From: Undaria pinnatifida
Lineage: Eukaryota; Sar; Phaeophyceae; Laminariales; Alariaceae
Direction of reading: 5' to 3'
Length of the DNA stretch: 64,000 nt
Assembly (NCBI GenBank): GCA_012845835.1
Contig: JABAKD010000015.1
Location: 6,539,974-6,603,973, forward strand
Every line of letters begins with the position of its first letter. The stretch's first letter is position 1. Below the pieces are notes generated by a model. That model saw only the letters and a list, made by a program, of their open reading frames with translations. It did no database searches and was not told where the DNA came from. A program made the position numbers and the translations under genes. Below, piece by piece: positions 23,169-35,029 of this stretch.

Positions 23169-24260
23169 GTACGTGCCGCGCGTAATTGGAAGTGACGGGC
23201 ACCCCTTGCGATCGGTTGCTAACTGTGCGCATGCGGCACCCCTTACAGTCGATTGCTGATGGTTATTCATATGGGTTTTGGTGGCTGAAATAAACGGAGT
23301 CCCGTCGGGGTTCGAAAGGATAAAACCAATGAGCAAAATGGTGCCTTTTTGAACCATTCGAGACGAGGTCGCGGCTTGAAATTTGTGTTCGTTTTGGCGA
23401 AAGGCTAGGTATCAAACCACGTGTATGATTGGGGTACTAATCAAGTTGCGCGGATGTTTCGCGGCGCATACACCGTTCCATGTTCCCATAGCACCCTACG
23501 GTAGGTGAAGAGGGAGAAAAAATATTGTGCCGAGATAATGTGGCTCAAAAATGACGGCGTGCTATGGAACCAAACGATAATTTTAAACCACCCGACTAGC
23601 TGATGGTAGCTGTTAAATTCGCTGTCGATTCGGCTAATCCAACAATCGTGGACTTCAAGATTGGTGTTGGTGGTTCTTTTCAGGCACTGGGTGAGGTGTG
23701 AATGCTGCTCTGTGAACACGGTCATGCCCCGTTTTTGCTGATGCCAAACGTTTCCTTGTGATCGTAGATGATAAAGCGCCGTTACAACAATATCTAGTAA
23801 GTCATTGCGTTTGGAAGGATTCTACAACGTTTCACGCACTTCTGCGCACCAACCTCGTATCATGTACCTTTGCAGTCCACGTGAAACCTGAAGAAGTTGT
23901 AGGACACTTCGTTGAGGAACTGACCTGTCCCCAATGCAGGTGGCAAACGCAACATTCAATCGGAAGGGGATTTGGAAATCGTCAATATTTGCAAGCAGGC
24001 AGACACTCGCCGACGACTACAGCTTGCGTAACGTTCTTGTCGCCTTCTATTAATAGGAGGCGAAACCCACCACGGGTAGGCTTCAAACTGTCGGCAATTG
24101 CTCAGGTTGCAATTGATCAACAGGCGTTGGCCTCTTCGACATCGCCTGCTATCACAAATCGCTAGTGCCGTGCAATTTTTATCTGTGGTACCTGATATAA
24201 CTGCTTTTCCACGTTAGGTGATGATTGATTGGCGTACCCTGTGCCCAAACTTTGCAGCAT
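23169..24260. other. No recognised exon downstream of the PA14 exons
   Basis: Presumed intron or following exons of the PA14 gene. A + frame at about 23606-23695 (VAVKFAVDSANPTIVDF) before a GTGAGG donor, and another from about 23940 (VANATFNRKGIWKSS), look somewhat protein-like. Their phase or acceptors do not fit securely. Confidence 0.3.
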
Positions 24261-24502
24261 GTTTTGGATGACGGGACGGGCATAAAGCGACAAATAGCTA
24301 TTAATGATCAGTCGAACACTTGTTTTGGATGACGGGGCGGGCATAAACCGACAAATAGCTATTGCTAGTCAGTCGAACACTGTTTTGGATGACGGAACGG
24401 GCATAAACCGACGAATAGCTATTGCTAGTCAGTCGAACACTTGTTTTGGATGACGGCACGGGCATAAACCGACAAATAACAATTTATAATCAGTCGAACA
24501 CT
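24261..24502 (+). repeat. 60-61-bp tandem repeat, four copies
   Basis: Copies begin with GTTTTGGATGACGG at 24261, 24322, 24382 and 24443 and contain GGGCATAAACCGACAAATAGC and CAGTCGAACAC. They are nearly identical, so the amplification is recent. Confidence 0.92.
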
Positions 24503-24539
24503 TTCCCTCTACGGCATTATTCACTCTCAAATCGAAGCC

Positions 24540-25260
24540 ACCCTTTTTGTGCCGTTTTCATCCGCCTTTCCCATGTGGCAGCACGAATCCGGTAGTTAGT
24601 AATCTGCTCGAGGTTGACATGTCTAACGGCTTTACGATGGCTGTCGGAGATGCAATACTTGAAGGAAAAAAATTGATATTGTCGCCAATGCGGCTTTAAA
24701 CCCGTTGAAGCAGTGCGGCCCTCTTTACCATTACTCCCACCAGCTTTGCAGCCGCACTGTTGTTCAATATTGTCGATCTAGCCTTGGTGTGTACATCGAT
24801 CACAGACCACACACGTCCTGCTGCATCGCCGCGATACAGGACACGTGCGACGGTGCAGCCCCCGCCTTGGCCACGAGGCTGCCGGACTTCCCCGCTGTAG
24901 AACCCGCCAAGGCGCTACCCGTGGGTGTCGAGCGTCCACGCCCACGCCTTCTTGGCCTGCCCGCCCCTGCCGAAGTGATGTACGGGTGAGGCATGGCTGT
25001 CGATTAACTCGTGACACCCTTTTCACGAGACGTGTTGACGGTAGACACAGCTGAAATTGTAGCGAGGCGTGCCACGGTAGGAGTAGTTAGAGATTTTTGC
25101 AGAAAGTGTTTTCGACTGACGGGGTTCCTCAACTGAGGGACTATGCTACCCAATATCGATGGAATGCCATTTTTGTTTTACACTACTGTTAGCTATACAC
25201 CTACACTACAGTAAGCCAAGGGATTGTTAATCAGAGTGCACTTTCTCCTCATATTAAAGT
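24540..25260 (+). repeat. Dispersed repeat R5, copy 1
   Basis: About 700 bp shared with 37910-38585, same orientation. The best conserved part (24705-24989) is open in one + frame in both copies and ends in the same peptide, LLGLPAPAEVMYG, at a conserved stop. The encoded peptide contains a Cys-rich CGPLYHYSHQLCSR start but matches no family I know. It may be a decayed gene or a transposon piece. Confidence 0.75.
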
Positions 25261-27432
25261 CAGCAGAGTGCTCTCAATAGTGGGGAGTCCCTGAAACGTT
25301 GTGAGCTTGCGTCTAGCAGTACAATTCAGAACTACGATTTTGTGTGTAGGCATGCGTTATTGAGGGTAAGTCAAGCGGCTTTGTATTTCTTTAACTTAAT
25401 TATTAATAGCACGAACATCGATGTATGCCGACAGGGTGAAAGGTGTGCCGCACCGTGTTGTTGGATTACTGAATACAGATATACAGTAGCAACCCTATCG
25501 TACCATTCTTCGAAAACATTCCGAGCGTCGTGCAGATCTGCTAGAGGTAAAATACGCCATCGATATCGTGAATGATCTGGCGAAAAACGTCAGTGTGATA
25601 CACTACGCGATACATTTCTATGAAGAGTTGGCACTTGGCAGGCCTGACACTAAATACTGACTCGGTTGTGGATTGCGAAAGAAATTCAACGCCATGGTGT
25701 TCCATGAAGCCTTTGCACCTGATAGGGTTGGCACTAAACACCGACTCGGTTGTGGATAACGAAGGAACTACAACAGTCGTGGTTGCTAAGTGGTACTTTG
25801 TTTATCTTGCGCACCATCTCCGTCACCGACAGAACCGTCGAGAGCTTTTTAATATGGTCACTGAGGGATGTAGATCATTTTATAGTCGGCAAGTGTTTAT
25901 CGCAGAAGTAACTATGGGTACGTTTGCTCATTCCACATTTCCCCGACCTCGTACATCTTTTGAACTGCCGTCCTGAACGCACCTGCGGGTTGCTATCTCT
26001 GAACAGACCTCCACTCTTTCGAACTATAATCGAACCTTTGGCTGGCCACAACGTTCACGTGCCTTGTTTATTACGCAAGAAAGCCGTTCCACCCCTACAA
26101 CAGTGCGGTTTCGGGTGAGTCGTACTCTAAGGCGAGGCTTGCTAACGATCTACTCGCCAAACCAAGTGTTAGCTAAATAAGCGCGTGCGTCGTGCTTGCT
26201 GGTCGCGGACCTGTTGTTGTTGTTGTTTTCTCTCTTATGCAACCGCGGTGCGTGTCTACGTCATATGTGGCAACGCTACGCATAGCCGTACTGCCGTAGG
26301 ACGTTGTGTATGTGAGGTGAAACTACACACCCGTTCCACATAGCACTCGGATTGTACTGCATCGACTGTTTTGGTCAGGTATGGTCAGGAGGTGAACCCG
26401 TTCGCTATCGGTGTGGTCATTTCCCCACGACGCGGTCGTCGTTTGCTTATTGCGAAGAAAACGAATAGGCAGCCGGCGGGCTTCATGTTTCTTGCCGCTG
26501 CCTGTGCACTTGTTCTTGCGGTTGCGCAGACCCTCTAGGGAAGACGTCCCCGTGATCGCTTCAGGGGAAGGTTTCACGCCGGCCCCGACGAGTGATTTGG
26601 AGAGGCAGCTTGTCCCTCACGCCACCCGACCAGTCTGTGGGCTAAAAGACGCGATGGTGCTGACGGTTGTCAGCTGGCTGGGCCGTCCTGGGAGTGAGGT
26701 CTGGCAGGCCACGCCCCCGCTTCGTCCGAAGGTACGGCACAGGCGCAATGCGTACAGTAGTACATCACCCACCTAACCCCCCCAGCTTGTCTGTTGCTTG
26801 TTCTTTTCACCTCGTTGTGGCGATCATACTTGCCCCCGTAAACGTCAAACTTGAGCTCTCGAAACCGGCAGGTGTAACAACGCTATGAGAGATATCGGGT
26901 TTCAGGGGCAAAATTGACGTATTGGGACTTATTGAATTATTGGGATTCCATGCTCAACGAATGTTGGTGGTGCAGTTGGAGTTGTAACGGCATCACAAGT
27001 ACAGTACACCTGACATCCACAGTATTAACTTGATTCAATCGCTTGCGCCAACTGCAGCAACACAAGTTCCATTGGGTTGAGGCTGGGGTTGAGTTTCGTA
27101 GTACGGAAGTACGCATACTCAGGTGCCACTCAAGCGATATAGCCGGTGGTGTCGTTAGTCTGTCTTGACAGGGACGTGCCAAAGGGATGATTGACTCAGC
27201 TTGATCATCCTGAGAGTTGTGCTCGCAACCGCGGGCCCGCATGTTGTTCTCGAGCATGCTTGCCATTCTCCCCCGAGCCCGACAAATGCCAAGTTTGGCC
27301 TTCCGCAGTAACTCCTATACGCCCCTTCCGTGGATCCCTTGCAAAAGTACCCATGCTTTTGGGGCGTATCATTAACACCGGACTGGCGCCCGCCCCCACC
27401 CTCCCCCAGCCCAACTACGTTACGCTCCTGCT
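25261..27432. other. Uninterpreted region
   Basis: No securely recognised gene. A + frame at about 26391-26538 reads EVNPFAIGVV, then RRGRRLLIAKKTN, then a hydrophobic segment GFMFLAAACALVLAVAQTL and a stop. It is preceded by GTATGGTCAG as a possible acceptor and could be a terminal exon encoding a C-terminal membrane anchor, but this is weak. Short (TTG)n near 26213. Confidence 0.25.
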
Positions 27433-27708
27433 ATTCAGCGGTACGCCTCTGGTTGAAGGGTCCATGAGATGCGCATGTTAACGATTTTATCGTCAATCAA
27501 GTGGGTCAAACGTGCGGCACAAGTAGCACGGAAGGGATCCCTGTAGGTAGCTGCAGCAACGAAGCAGCCCCTCAGACGCCGGTTTTGTAGCTACCTGTAG
27601 GAATTCCTTCGGTGGTACTTGTGCCGCACGTTTTCCCTGTTTGGTTGACGATAAAATCGTTAACATGAGCATCTCATGGACCCTTCAGCCAGAGGCGTGC
27701 CGCTGGAT
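27433..27708. mobile_element. Fold-back / MITE-like inverted repeat
   Basis: Two arms of about 120 bp (27433-27552 and 27589-27708) are inverted copies with scattered mismatches, separated by about 36 bp. Each arm includes TTAACGATTTTATCGTCAA and GTGCGGCACAAGTA. This structure fits a MITE or fold-back element. No clear target-site duplication was seen. Confidence 0.75.
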
Positions 27709-30184
27709 GGACAGCGGAAAGGTGGGACTATGAGAAGCGACTGTAGTTGCAATGTCGGGTGGCTGAAGCACCTACATAGAGCTGCGCGGTTTGGCTTTGC
27801 CTAAAGCGATTGTTTCACGTTTTTGCGTGCAACGGAGCTCTTCCAGGCGGAGGAATCAAGCGGTTGATGTAATGTGTACCTCACGTTGTGTCACTTTCGC
27901 GTAGGACGAAGCGGAAAGCAAAGAAAACACGCCCATGGCGCCCCGTCGATTACTTGACCCCCACGGGTGTTTCGGTACATTTGAGCGCTTGCGTTGCGGA
28001 ATCCCGGGTGATATGTCTGACGTGACCGCGGCGCCCATCAAGCCATCTGTCCTTACACCAATGGTTCCTCTCTGGATGACTACCGGCCAGCTCAAAAGGA
28101 TGAGCGTTTGCTACGTTAATAGTTTCGTCGACGAGTGCATCAACGTATCCTCAGAAATGTTCGATTGGCCAAGAGCAAGTAGCTTGCGCCACCGAAACAT
28201 TGTGGCAGCCGTCGGAGTTGTCACACGTGGTTAGGCGGACGATGCCGTCGTGCGCCGCACGTACCATCCGGGTGTAACTCTCTCGTTCGAAAGTCCAGCT
28301 AGCGCGTGTTGGCGTAAGTACAACCCCTCTCGGCTGGTCAAGGTGTCTCGCGATGTTGATTCCTAGAGCGCCGCTGAGACAGGGCGAGCAACACGTGTAT
28401 GCTTCTCATTTGTTCATTAAAAAAAAAAGCAGGCCAGCTTTGAGATCGCGGCTTTAGTGGAATTTCGTCGTTGCAAGCTGTGTGTGGTACTTCGATCGCG
28501 CGTGCCGTGTGTTGACCGATGACATCTGACTTTGTGGAAGCAGTTTTGACCAGAAACCAGTTTTTACCGGACGCTTACGTTGACAAAAATAGAGGCAATG
28601 CGCCAGGCCTACCTTGTCACGGCCTCCTTGGGATTCGCGTCAATGCTGCAACTGTTTGCCGTACTCGTCCCACCGTAGCTATATTCGGATGGCATGGCCT
28701 GCTCGCCTGTTGGAACGGCAGTAATCAGTGGTGTTGCGCAAACCCAAGCGATGTAGACGTACGAAACTCTTGTTGTCTGCCAAGGCGTTATTAGCATTGC
28801 TTCGACAGATACAACCCAGCAGGGTTGACCTGACGAAGGCACCCTCGGGCGATCCAGTTTGATTGGCACAAATAACGACACCGTCATGAGCTGTAATGCC
28901 AACTATCGTACACATCATTGCTCTGTTTGTCACTTGCGGAGCGAGATGCGAGTAATTGGCATCCACATTTGGCGGGCTGCTTTAGCCCTCGAGAAGGCTG
29001 AAACGTAGTTTAGAGTCCTTCACGCATAATGGTTTTCTAGGGCGGGATTTGAGAGGCACGAGAGTGCATTACGAGAACGCGAGCTGCAGTCCTCGAAGTG
29101 CCCATGGAAGATGGCTGACTGCAGACGTTGGCGGTGCGGTAATCGCAGGGCTTGAATACGGCAAGGCTTACTCGAAGATGCAGCGAAAAGCATACCCGCG
29201 TAGATGAGACTTGGATAAGGAGTACACTCTTGTTTCGGAGGAATCGTAAACTCCTCGCGTAGCCTGAACCCAAGCCATGCACCCCGCCCTTTTCTTGCCG
29301 GCAGGCGAGATATTTTCTCCAAGTCTACCGTTTCCGTGGATTACCCCACGTCTCGGAAATCGTATGGTTCGTCTCCCCTTCCGAACCTGCCCCCCCAAGG
29401 CCTGCAGCAGCGCTAAACCCCGGGTATGCAAACATGGTAGTGCACAACGGCGGTGGCATCTGCACCACATCGTTTCCCCCGAAGTTTGACAGGTGAGCTT
29501 CAGTTTTACTGCTATTTTGCTATTGGGCGGCATTTGGAGCTCCGGGGCGTTCGTACCGACCACATGCACCAGCAAGGACTAACTAATTAGTTCAATTGGC
29601 AAAAAGGATGCCTGTCGTGCTACTTGACAGATAAACGGTGGTTTCCGCGTTACGAATGACGATTCCACGTGTATTGATGCTGCACTCGCTGCAAACGGTG
29701 TACATAGGTTGGTGATTTCTGAGCTGCCCCTCGTGTCGAGGAGGCGCAACTACATTCACAGGATAAGTATTCTTTTGAAAATGTGACTGTATCAGCAAGG
29801 TGTCGTGCCGTTCGTCTTCCGTTAATGTACTGGCAGAGGAAGCGTTCAGAGGTTTGCTTAGAACTCTCCGAAAGTAGGGCGTCGAGGACGCCATAGAGCT
29901 GACCTACAACGCCAGCTGTTTACTAACCACGGCATGTACTAGTAATATGCGAGCAGGTGTTGTGCCTGTGCCAGTACCAAGCCCTTAGAAACGAGGCACA
30001 ACGAAGCGTTCAAGAAGAACGAAGGGGCGATGATAGCTGTCACCGCTCAGTGGTTACATTCATTGTTGTGTGTACCGTTTCCGATGCCGGCAGCGCTGTC
30101 GAGGGCAAGGCTTAGTGGTACCGATTATAAATATACGTATAAAATATAGATATATGTATAAAATAAATACATGTACGATAAATA
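27709..30184. other. Uninterpreted region
   Basis: Several short open frames on both strands (for example 27935-28234 and 29168-29575) carry no recognised motif and overlap each other. I call no gene here. Confidence 0.3.
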
Positions 30185-30560
30185 TGTTGGCGCTGGCACG
30201 AGAGCGGCCGAAGGCTCCGATTTAGACCAGGTTCTGAGTTGTCTTCGAGATATCTCGAGCTGGGGTCCACCTCTCGGCGCGCTGTTTCCTGGAGGTTCCT
30301 CAGCTTGCTCGGCTCTCCCGACCCTGCTGGGATCGGCGTCGGTCGTGCTCGCCTTGTGCGCGGTGACCGACGTAAATACTCTGTAGTGTCGCTTCTTTTT
30401 CAATTTTTCCGTTCCGAAATGTCAAATGCGGAGCCGTACATATAAACCCCTTAAATTTCTTTTTGAACAAAAAGCAGCTACAGCAGTAGTAGCGTGGCAG
30501 CTAGACCGTCGTTGTTTGACTTCACCACCCGCAAGTTTGAGCCTTGCTATCTTCGATTTT
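30185..30560 (+). repeat. SINE-like dispersed repeat family R3, copy 2
   Basis: Aligned with 33115-33545 (same strand) and with the minus strand of 8300-8705 through a shared GATTTAGACCAGGTT...GTCTTCGAGATA...CTCTCGGCGCGC order. The copy is followed directly by a tandem block. Confidence 0.6.
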
Positions 30561-30985
30561 CGCTTTTCTCTTTTTGTTTTTTTTGTTTTTTTTTGTTTCT
30601 CCCGTCTGCGTTTGAGTTTCGAGTTGTTTACTTTTTTGTTTCCCTTGCAATTTTCTGTTTCTCTTGTTCGTTTATGTTTGAGTTGCTTCCCTTTGTTTTG
30701 CTCTATATGTACCGGGTACCGACCCAAAGTGAACATATGTTAGACCCTCATTTTTTTGTATTCACCAGTCGCGGGTTCGAGCCCTGCCATATCATCGCTT
30801 TTCGCTTTTCTTTGTTTCTCTTTTGAAGCTTTTTCTTTTCTCCTGTTTGTGTTCAAGAGTCTCGACGCTAGCTTTTTTTCCCCTTGCAATTTCTATGTTA
30901 CCCTTTTTTTGTTTATGTTTGTGTTGCTTCTCCCGTTTTATTTGTTCTAATATATGTATCGGGTACCGGCCTAAATTCAAGTGAA
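30490..30985 (+). repeat. About 245-bp tandem duplication
   Basis: Two diverged copies (about 30490-30735 and 30740-30985) share an initial GGGTTCGAGCCCTGCC-like box-B segment, a TTCGCTTTTCTTTG stretch, CCCTTGCAATTT and the terminal TACCGGGTACCG motif. The box-B motif suggests a pol III-type retroposon origin. Confidence 0.65.
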
Positions 30986-31345
30986 CATATTATTGCGTAT
31001 GCATATATTTTACACTGGGTGCTGCTTGCTGTTTGTCGTACTGTGCTGGTGCTACCGTTGCTGCAGCATGCTGATGTTGAATTTAAACGAACATAAGAGT
31101 TGTGCGTTGTGCGGCGTTGCTGCTGCTAGCAGCTGTTGTTGCACTGTGTGTATGCTGTATGATTCGTACCGGGTACCGGCCCAAAGTGAGAGCATATTAG
31201 ACTATTACGTATGCATATTACACTGGACACTACTTGCTGTTTGTCGTACTGCTGGTGCTGCCGCTGCTGCAGCATGCTGTTTGTGGTTGAATTTACACGC
31301 ACATAAGAGTTGTACGGCGTTGTTGCTGCTGTTACTATATGTGTG
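30955..31345 (+). repeat. About 205-bp tandem duplication
   Basis: Copies begin with the CGGGTACCGGC motif near 30960 and 31170. Both contain GCGTATGCATAT or its variant, CTTGCTGTTTGTCGTACTG, CTGCAGCATGCTG and ACATAAGAGTTGT in that order. Confidence 0.7.
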
Positions 31346-31420
31346 CATATTGTACTTCTAGGGCTTGCGTTTGTCGTTGTACTGCTGCTCCTGCTGCTTG
31401 CTGTTGTTGTTAATTATGTC

Positions 31421-32265
31421 TATATACAAAATCTGGCGCAGGACTGTCATTTTTTTTTCCGCTTCCGTGGGCTGTCGGCGGGCTGTTGGCGGGCTGTTGG
31501 CTCAACAGTCCAAAAACACGTCAGAAAAACAGCAGCCGCCTCTTTTGGTTGAACACGTTTACAGCAACTCCAGCAGGGTATAGTTGAACAAAAAATGCCC
31601 CTAGCTAGAGCTAAGCACACTGCCGAGAGGCACAGGCCTACACACTGCTGAGAGGAGCAGACCTGCACAGCTATGTTGACACGGGCGTCTGTACAGGGCC
31701 ACCAGTTCAGCACTGCTGTTGCTGTGCTACGTCAGCAGCAGCTGTCGGCAGTTGCAGCAGCAGTAATTTAGAACAATAACACGTTTTGAGCACACTGCAC
31801 TGAGAGCAGGCACAGCTGCTGTAACAGGCTATATACCAAAATCTGGCGCAGGACTGTCATTTTTCTTTCCGCTTCCGTGGGCTGTCGGCGGGCTGTTGGC
31901 GGGCTGTTGGCTCAACAGTCCAAAAACACGTCAGAAAAACAGCAGCTGCCTCTTTTGGTTGAACACGTTTACAGCAACTCCAGCAGGGTATAGTTGAACA
32001 AAAAATGCCCCTAGCTAGAGCTAAGCACACTGCCGAGAGGCACAGGCCTACACACTGCTGAGAGGAGCAGACCTGCACAGCTATGTTGACACGGGCGTCT
32101 GTACAGGGCCACCAGTTCAGCACTGCTGTTGCTGTGCTGCTGTGTTTTGCACAAAAAAAAAACACGTCAGCAGCAGCTGTCGGCAGTTGCAGCAGCAGTA
32201 ATTTAGAACAATAACACGTTTTGAGCACACTGCACTGAGAGCAGGCACAGCTGCTGTAACAGGCG
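31421..32265 (+). repeat. About 410-bp tandem duplication
   Basis: Copy 1 (31421-31830) and copy 2 (31831-32265) are almost identical over their whole length and share GGCTGTCGGCGGGCTGTTGG and TAGCTAGAGCTAAGCACACTG. Copy 2 has a short A-rich insertion near 32145-32165. A partial third relative begins near 32445. The long minus-strand frames through both copies are repeated frames, not genes. Confidence 0.92.
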
Positions 32266-33050
32266 TCCGTACAGGAGCAGCCGGTTCTTCTGTATATCTG
32301 GGGCCGCGGGAGTGGGGCCGGGGTTGCTATTGCTGTGTCTTGCATGGGAGCTGCACCGTCAACAACAAAAAATCGCATACATATGCCACAACGACAGAAG
32401 CAGTTGAACAAAAAAAAGTCATAGTTCAACAGAAAATCGTCATATGCCAGCTACGAGCACTGCTGTAAGGCACAGCTGTAAGGCACAGCTATGCGCAGCT
32501 GTGTTGACACGAGCGTCCGTACAGGAGCACCCGGTTCTGTATGCAAAATCTGGGGCCGGAACTGTTGGTGGTGTGTTTTGCAGGGGTAGCGGCCGCCGAG
32601 ATACTATACGGGGTGACCATAGAAGTCCGGGTCGCTGGAACAAATTACCCACCGCCGGCTGACCCTCACCAGCCAAACATTCTCACTGTTCTTTTCCACG
32701 CCAATTCCCTTCACTACTGCACTCTGTCACCTTCGAACGCGCACAATAATAATGATAGCGATCCATGACTGAAAACTGTTTTTCAATTATATATATTTTT
32801 TTAGTTTAACATAATATCGTCATACTACTTAGGGGCTGGGTGCGCCGCTCAGCAGTGTTGACACGGGCTGAACATCCGTATGCGTTCGTACAGGAAGTGG
32901 TTCGCGCTGTGTTTCGGCAGCGGGTTGTTGCGGGAAAAGAGGCGTTTCAAATCTATATCACTGTTTGCTTTCGTCTTGCATCACCCCCATCACTGTGCTC
33001 TCATGAGCCCACTCCGAAGGGAGATCTTGTACATGTATAATAAATACATA
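32266..33050. other. No gene recognised
   Basis: Contains a partial relative of the 410-bp repeat (about 32445-32580) and short overlapping frames only. Confidence 0.3.
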
Positions 33051-33056
33051 TATAAA

Positions 33057-33108
33057 TATGTAGACCCTCTGTTAAATATGTAGACCCTCTGTTAAATATG
33101 TAGACCCT
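33057..33108 (+). repeat. 20-bp tandem repeat, about 2.7 copies
   Basis: Consecutive copies of TATGTAGACCCTCTGTTAAA immediately upstream of the R3 copy. Confidence 0.9.
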
Positions 33109-33114
33109 GTCGTC

Positions 33115-33545
33115 GCAGGGATCCAGCGATCGAGAGGCCCGATTTAGGCCAGGTTTCGAGCCGTCTTCGAGATAACACAAGCTGAGGTCCACTTCTCGGC
33201 ACGCCGTTTCATGGACGTGCCCCACCTTACTCGCCCCTCCCAACTCTGCCGGGGTGTGGCCTCGGCCATTCTCGCTTCGTGTCGTGACAGATCCTGCAAA
33301 ATCGTGTTTTTCGCCAATTTTTCGTTGCGTAGTGCCAAGTGCATAGTCGCACGTATAAGAACACAACGTGTTGTCCCAGTAGTAATCGTACAACAATAGC
33401 TTGAAGGGTAGCCCCGAACGATTGCTGATCGTTAGCCTCGAATCGCGGTGAGTTAACTCTTTTTTTAGCTTACTTCTATGTTTTCTTCCATTTGGGTTCG
33501 AGCCTCGGTGTGTACACTATCCGATTCTCTTTTACATTCTATTTT
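33115..33545 (+). repeat. SINE-like dispersed repeat family R3, copy 3
   Basis: The most complete copy in the window. It contains AGCCGTCTTCGAGATA and, at 33407-33455, the tRNA-like part with CGATTGCTGATCGTTAGC and a box-B-like CTCGAATCGCGG, then GGGTTCGAGCCTCGGTGTGT at 33494. It aligns with the minus strand of 8300-8705. Confidence 0.6.
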
Positions 33546-33619
33546 AGTTGCTCCTCATATTTTTGTTCTTTACGCAACGGCTCAAGGCAAATTGAAAGTA
33601 TTATCGTATGCATAAATAT

Positions 33620-33755
33620 GATATAAAAATATGTTACCAACGTCAGGTGTGAGTTCGACAAATTTAGGGTCAATAATAATTTTTGTGAATCTTTTTGCAA
33701 GATGCGTAATTCACCGGTCGCCCGTTTTTAGTAATTTTTTCATGAGTCAAGTAGC
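33620..33755 (+). repeat. Dispersed repeat family R2, copy 2
   Basis: Matches the minus strand of 7010-7135, including GTGAGTTCGACAAATTTAGGG (one change) and CACCGGTCGCCCGTT. Confidence 0.7.
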
Positions 33756-33759
33756 AATA

Positions 33760-35025
33760 ATGGAATTAATCCTGTAATGAACCAGGATGAAGACATTAAC
33801 GTCGTAGGTAACACGGAAATTAATTTTGATATATTACATCGTTTTCCTCACAAGTAAATCGATTAATAAAAGCAAAAGTATCCTTTTTTAATTATCACCA
33901 TCAATCTAGGTATTAGGATCGTGAGGTATGTTTACCATTTATGTTCATATTATTATACTGGAAAAGCTGCTTGCTGTTGTCAAGTGCAGCAGCTGCCGCT
34001 CCTGCTGTTGTTGAAATTGCACGTACGTAAAAGTTGTTCGAGGGCTGCTGCTGTTGTTGTCCGTCATCGTGTGCCGGATGACGCAATTTGTTGCTGTGTT
34101 ATTTTGCACCTAATTCCAGTGTTTCTTTAATTTTGTTCAAACACGATCTATGTGAATGTACCACTTGGCCGTGAGGTCGCATGTACAGCCTCGATTTGCC
34201 TGTAATCCTGTATTTATAAGATATGTCATGCGTTCTCGAAAATTACGGGCATGCGCGGAGCCAAGGCGGACGGCAGTCCGCCGCGGCGAAGCCCCCCTGT
34301 TAAAAAATCAAATATTCCTCATAGGCGCCTGTGGTTAAGTTTGTTGGTTTCAACCAGTATGTTGTTTTATCCCTTCCTGGCCCTTGCTGATGTCTCGAGC
34401 GCTCGAACATGTAGTCAGCGACTGTACGTTCGGACTTCCGCCTGCGCCCAGAACATTAACGTCCCTTGGATCTGGTATTTGACGCCGCAGTCCCGTAGCT
34501 TAAAGCTTGTTGTTGTCTGGTGGCCCGCTGTCGAACTTGTATTTGTTGATGTGCCCTACCAAAGCCAGCGTTCCGCCTAGCGCGTCCGTGCGTGGAAGCC
34601 TCGGCCCGACACGAGCCGTTGAAACCCCGGTGTATGGGTATATTATATGGCGGGGACGATTAATATCCTTACGCTCAGTGTGATATTGGACACTATTTGA
34701 GGCTATACTAATTACTGTAGGTGGTCCAGAAAACACTCGGAGCGAGCTGCGTCGATCGTTTTGGTAGTTGTAGGTGAAATAAAACCACAACAAGCCTACC
34801 ACAACAATCCTAGGCCTATTGGCAGTCGTGCTGTCCCCACTCTACTATACTCGTGCGCCCATGTACGAGCAGCTGATGACGAGATCGAATGTATACTCCT
34901 TCTGCTGATCCTACTTATCAATACCACCCTGAGCAGAACGTCGAGAGCGAACGCTTCGCGATTGTGATGGGCGTGGCGATTTTTTTGCTTGGCATTATAC
35001 GCGATAAAGCGCGGTTTTGAGGTCT
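33760..35025. other. No gene recognised
   Basis: Short overlapping frames only; no motif or consistent coding signal. Confidence 0.3.
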
Positions 35026-35029
35026 TGGT

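Noticed and set aside
24705-24989. Protein-coding gene in repeat R5
   Set aside because: The frame is shared with 37910-38585, but it has no recognised domain and lacks clear splice or start context. It is listed as a repeat.
31857-32429. 190-codon minus-strand ORF in the 410-bp duplication
   Set aside because: It runs across the duplication boundary, repeats itself in both copies and shows only CTG-derived Cys/Ala bias.
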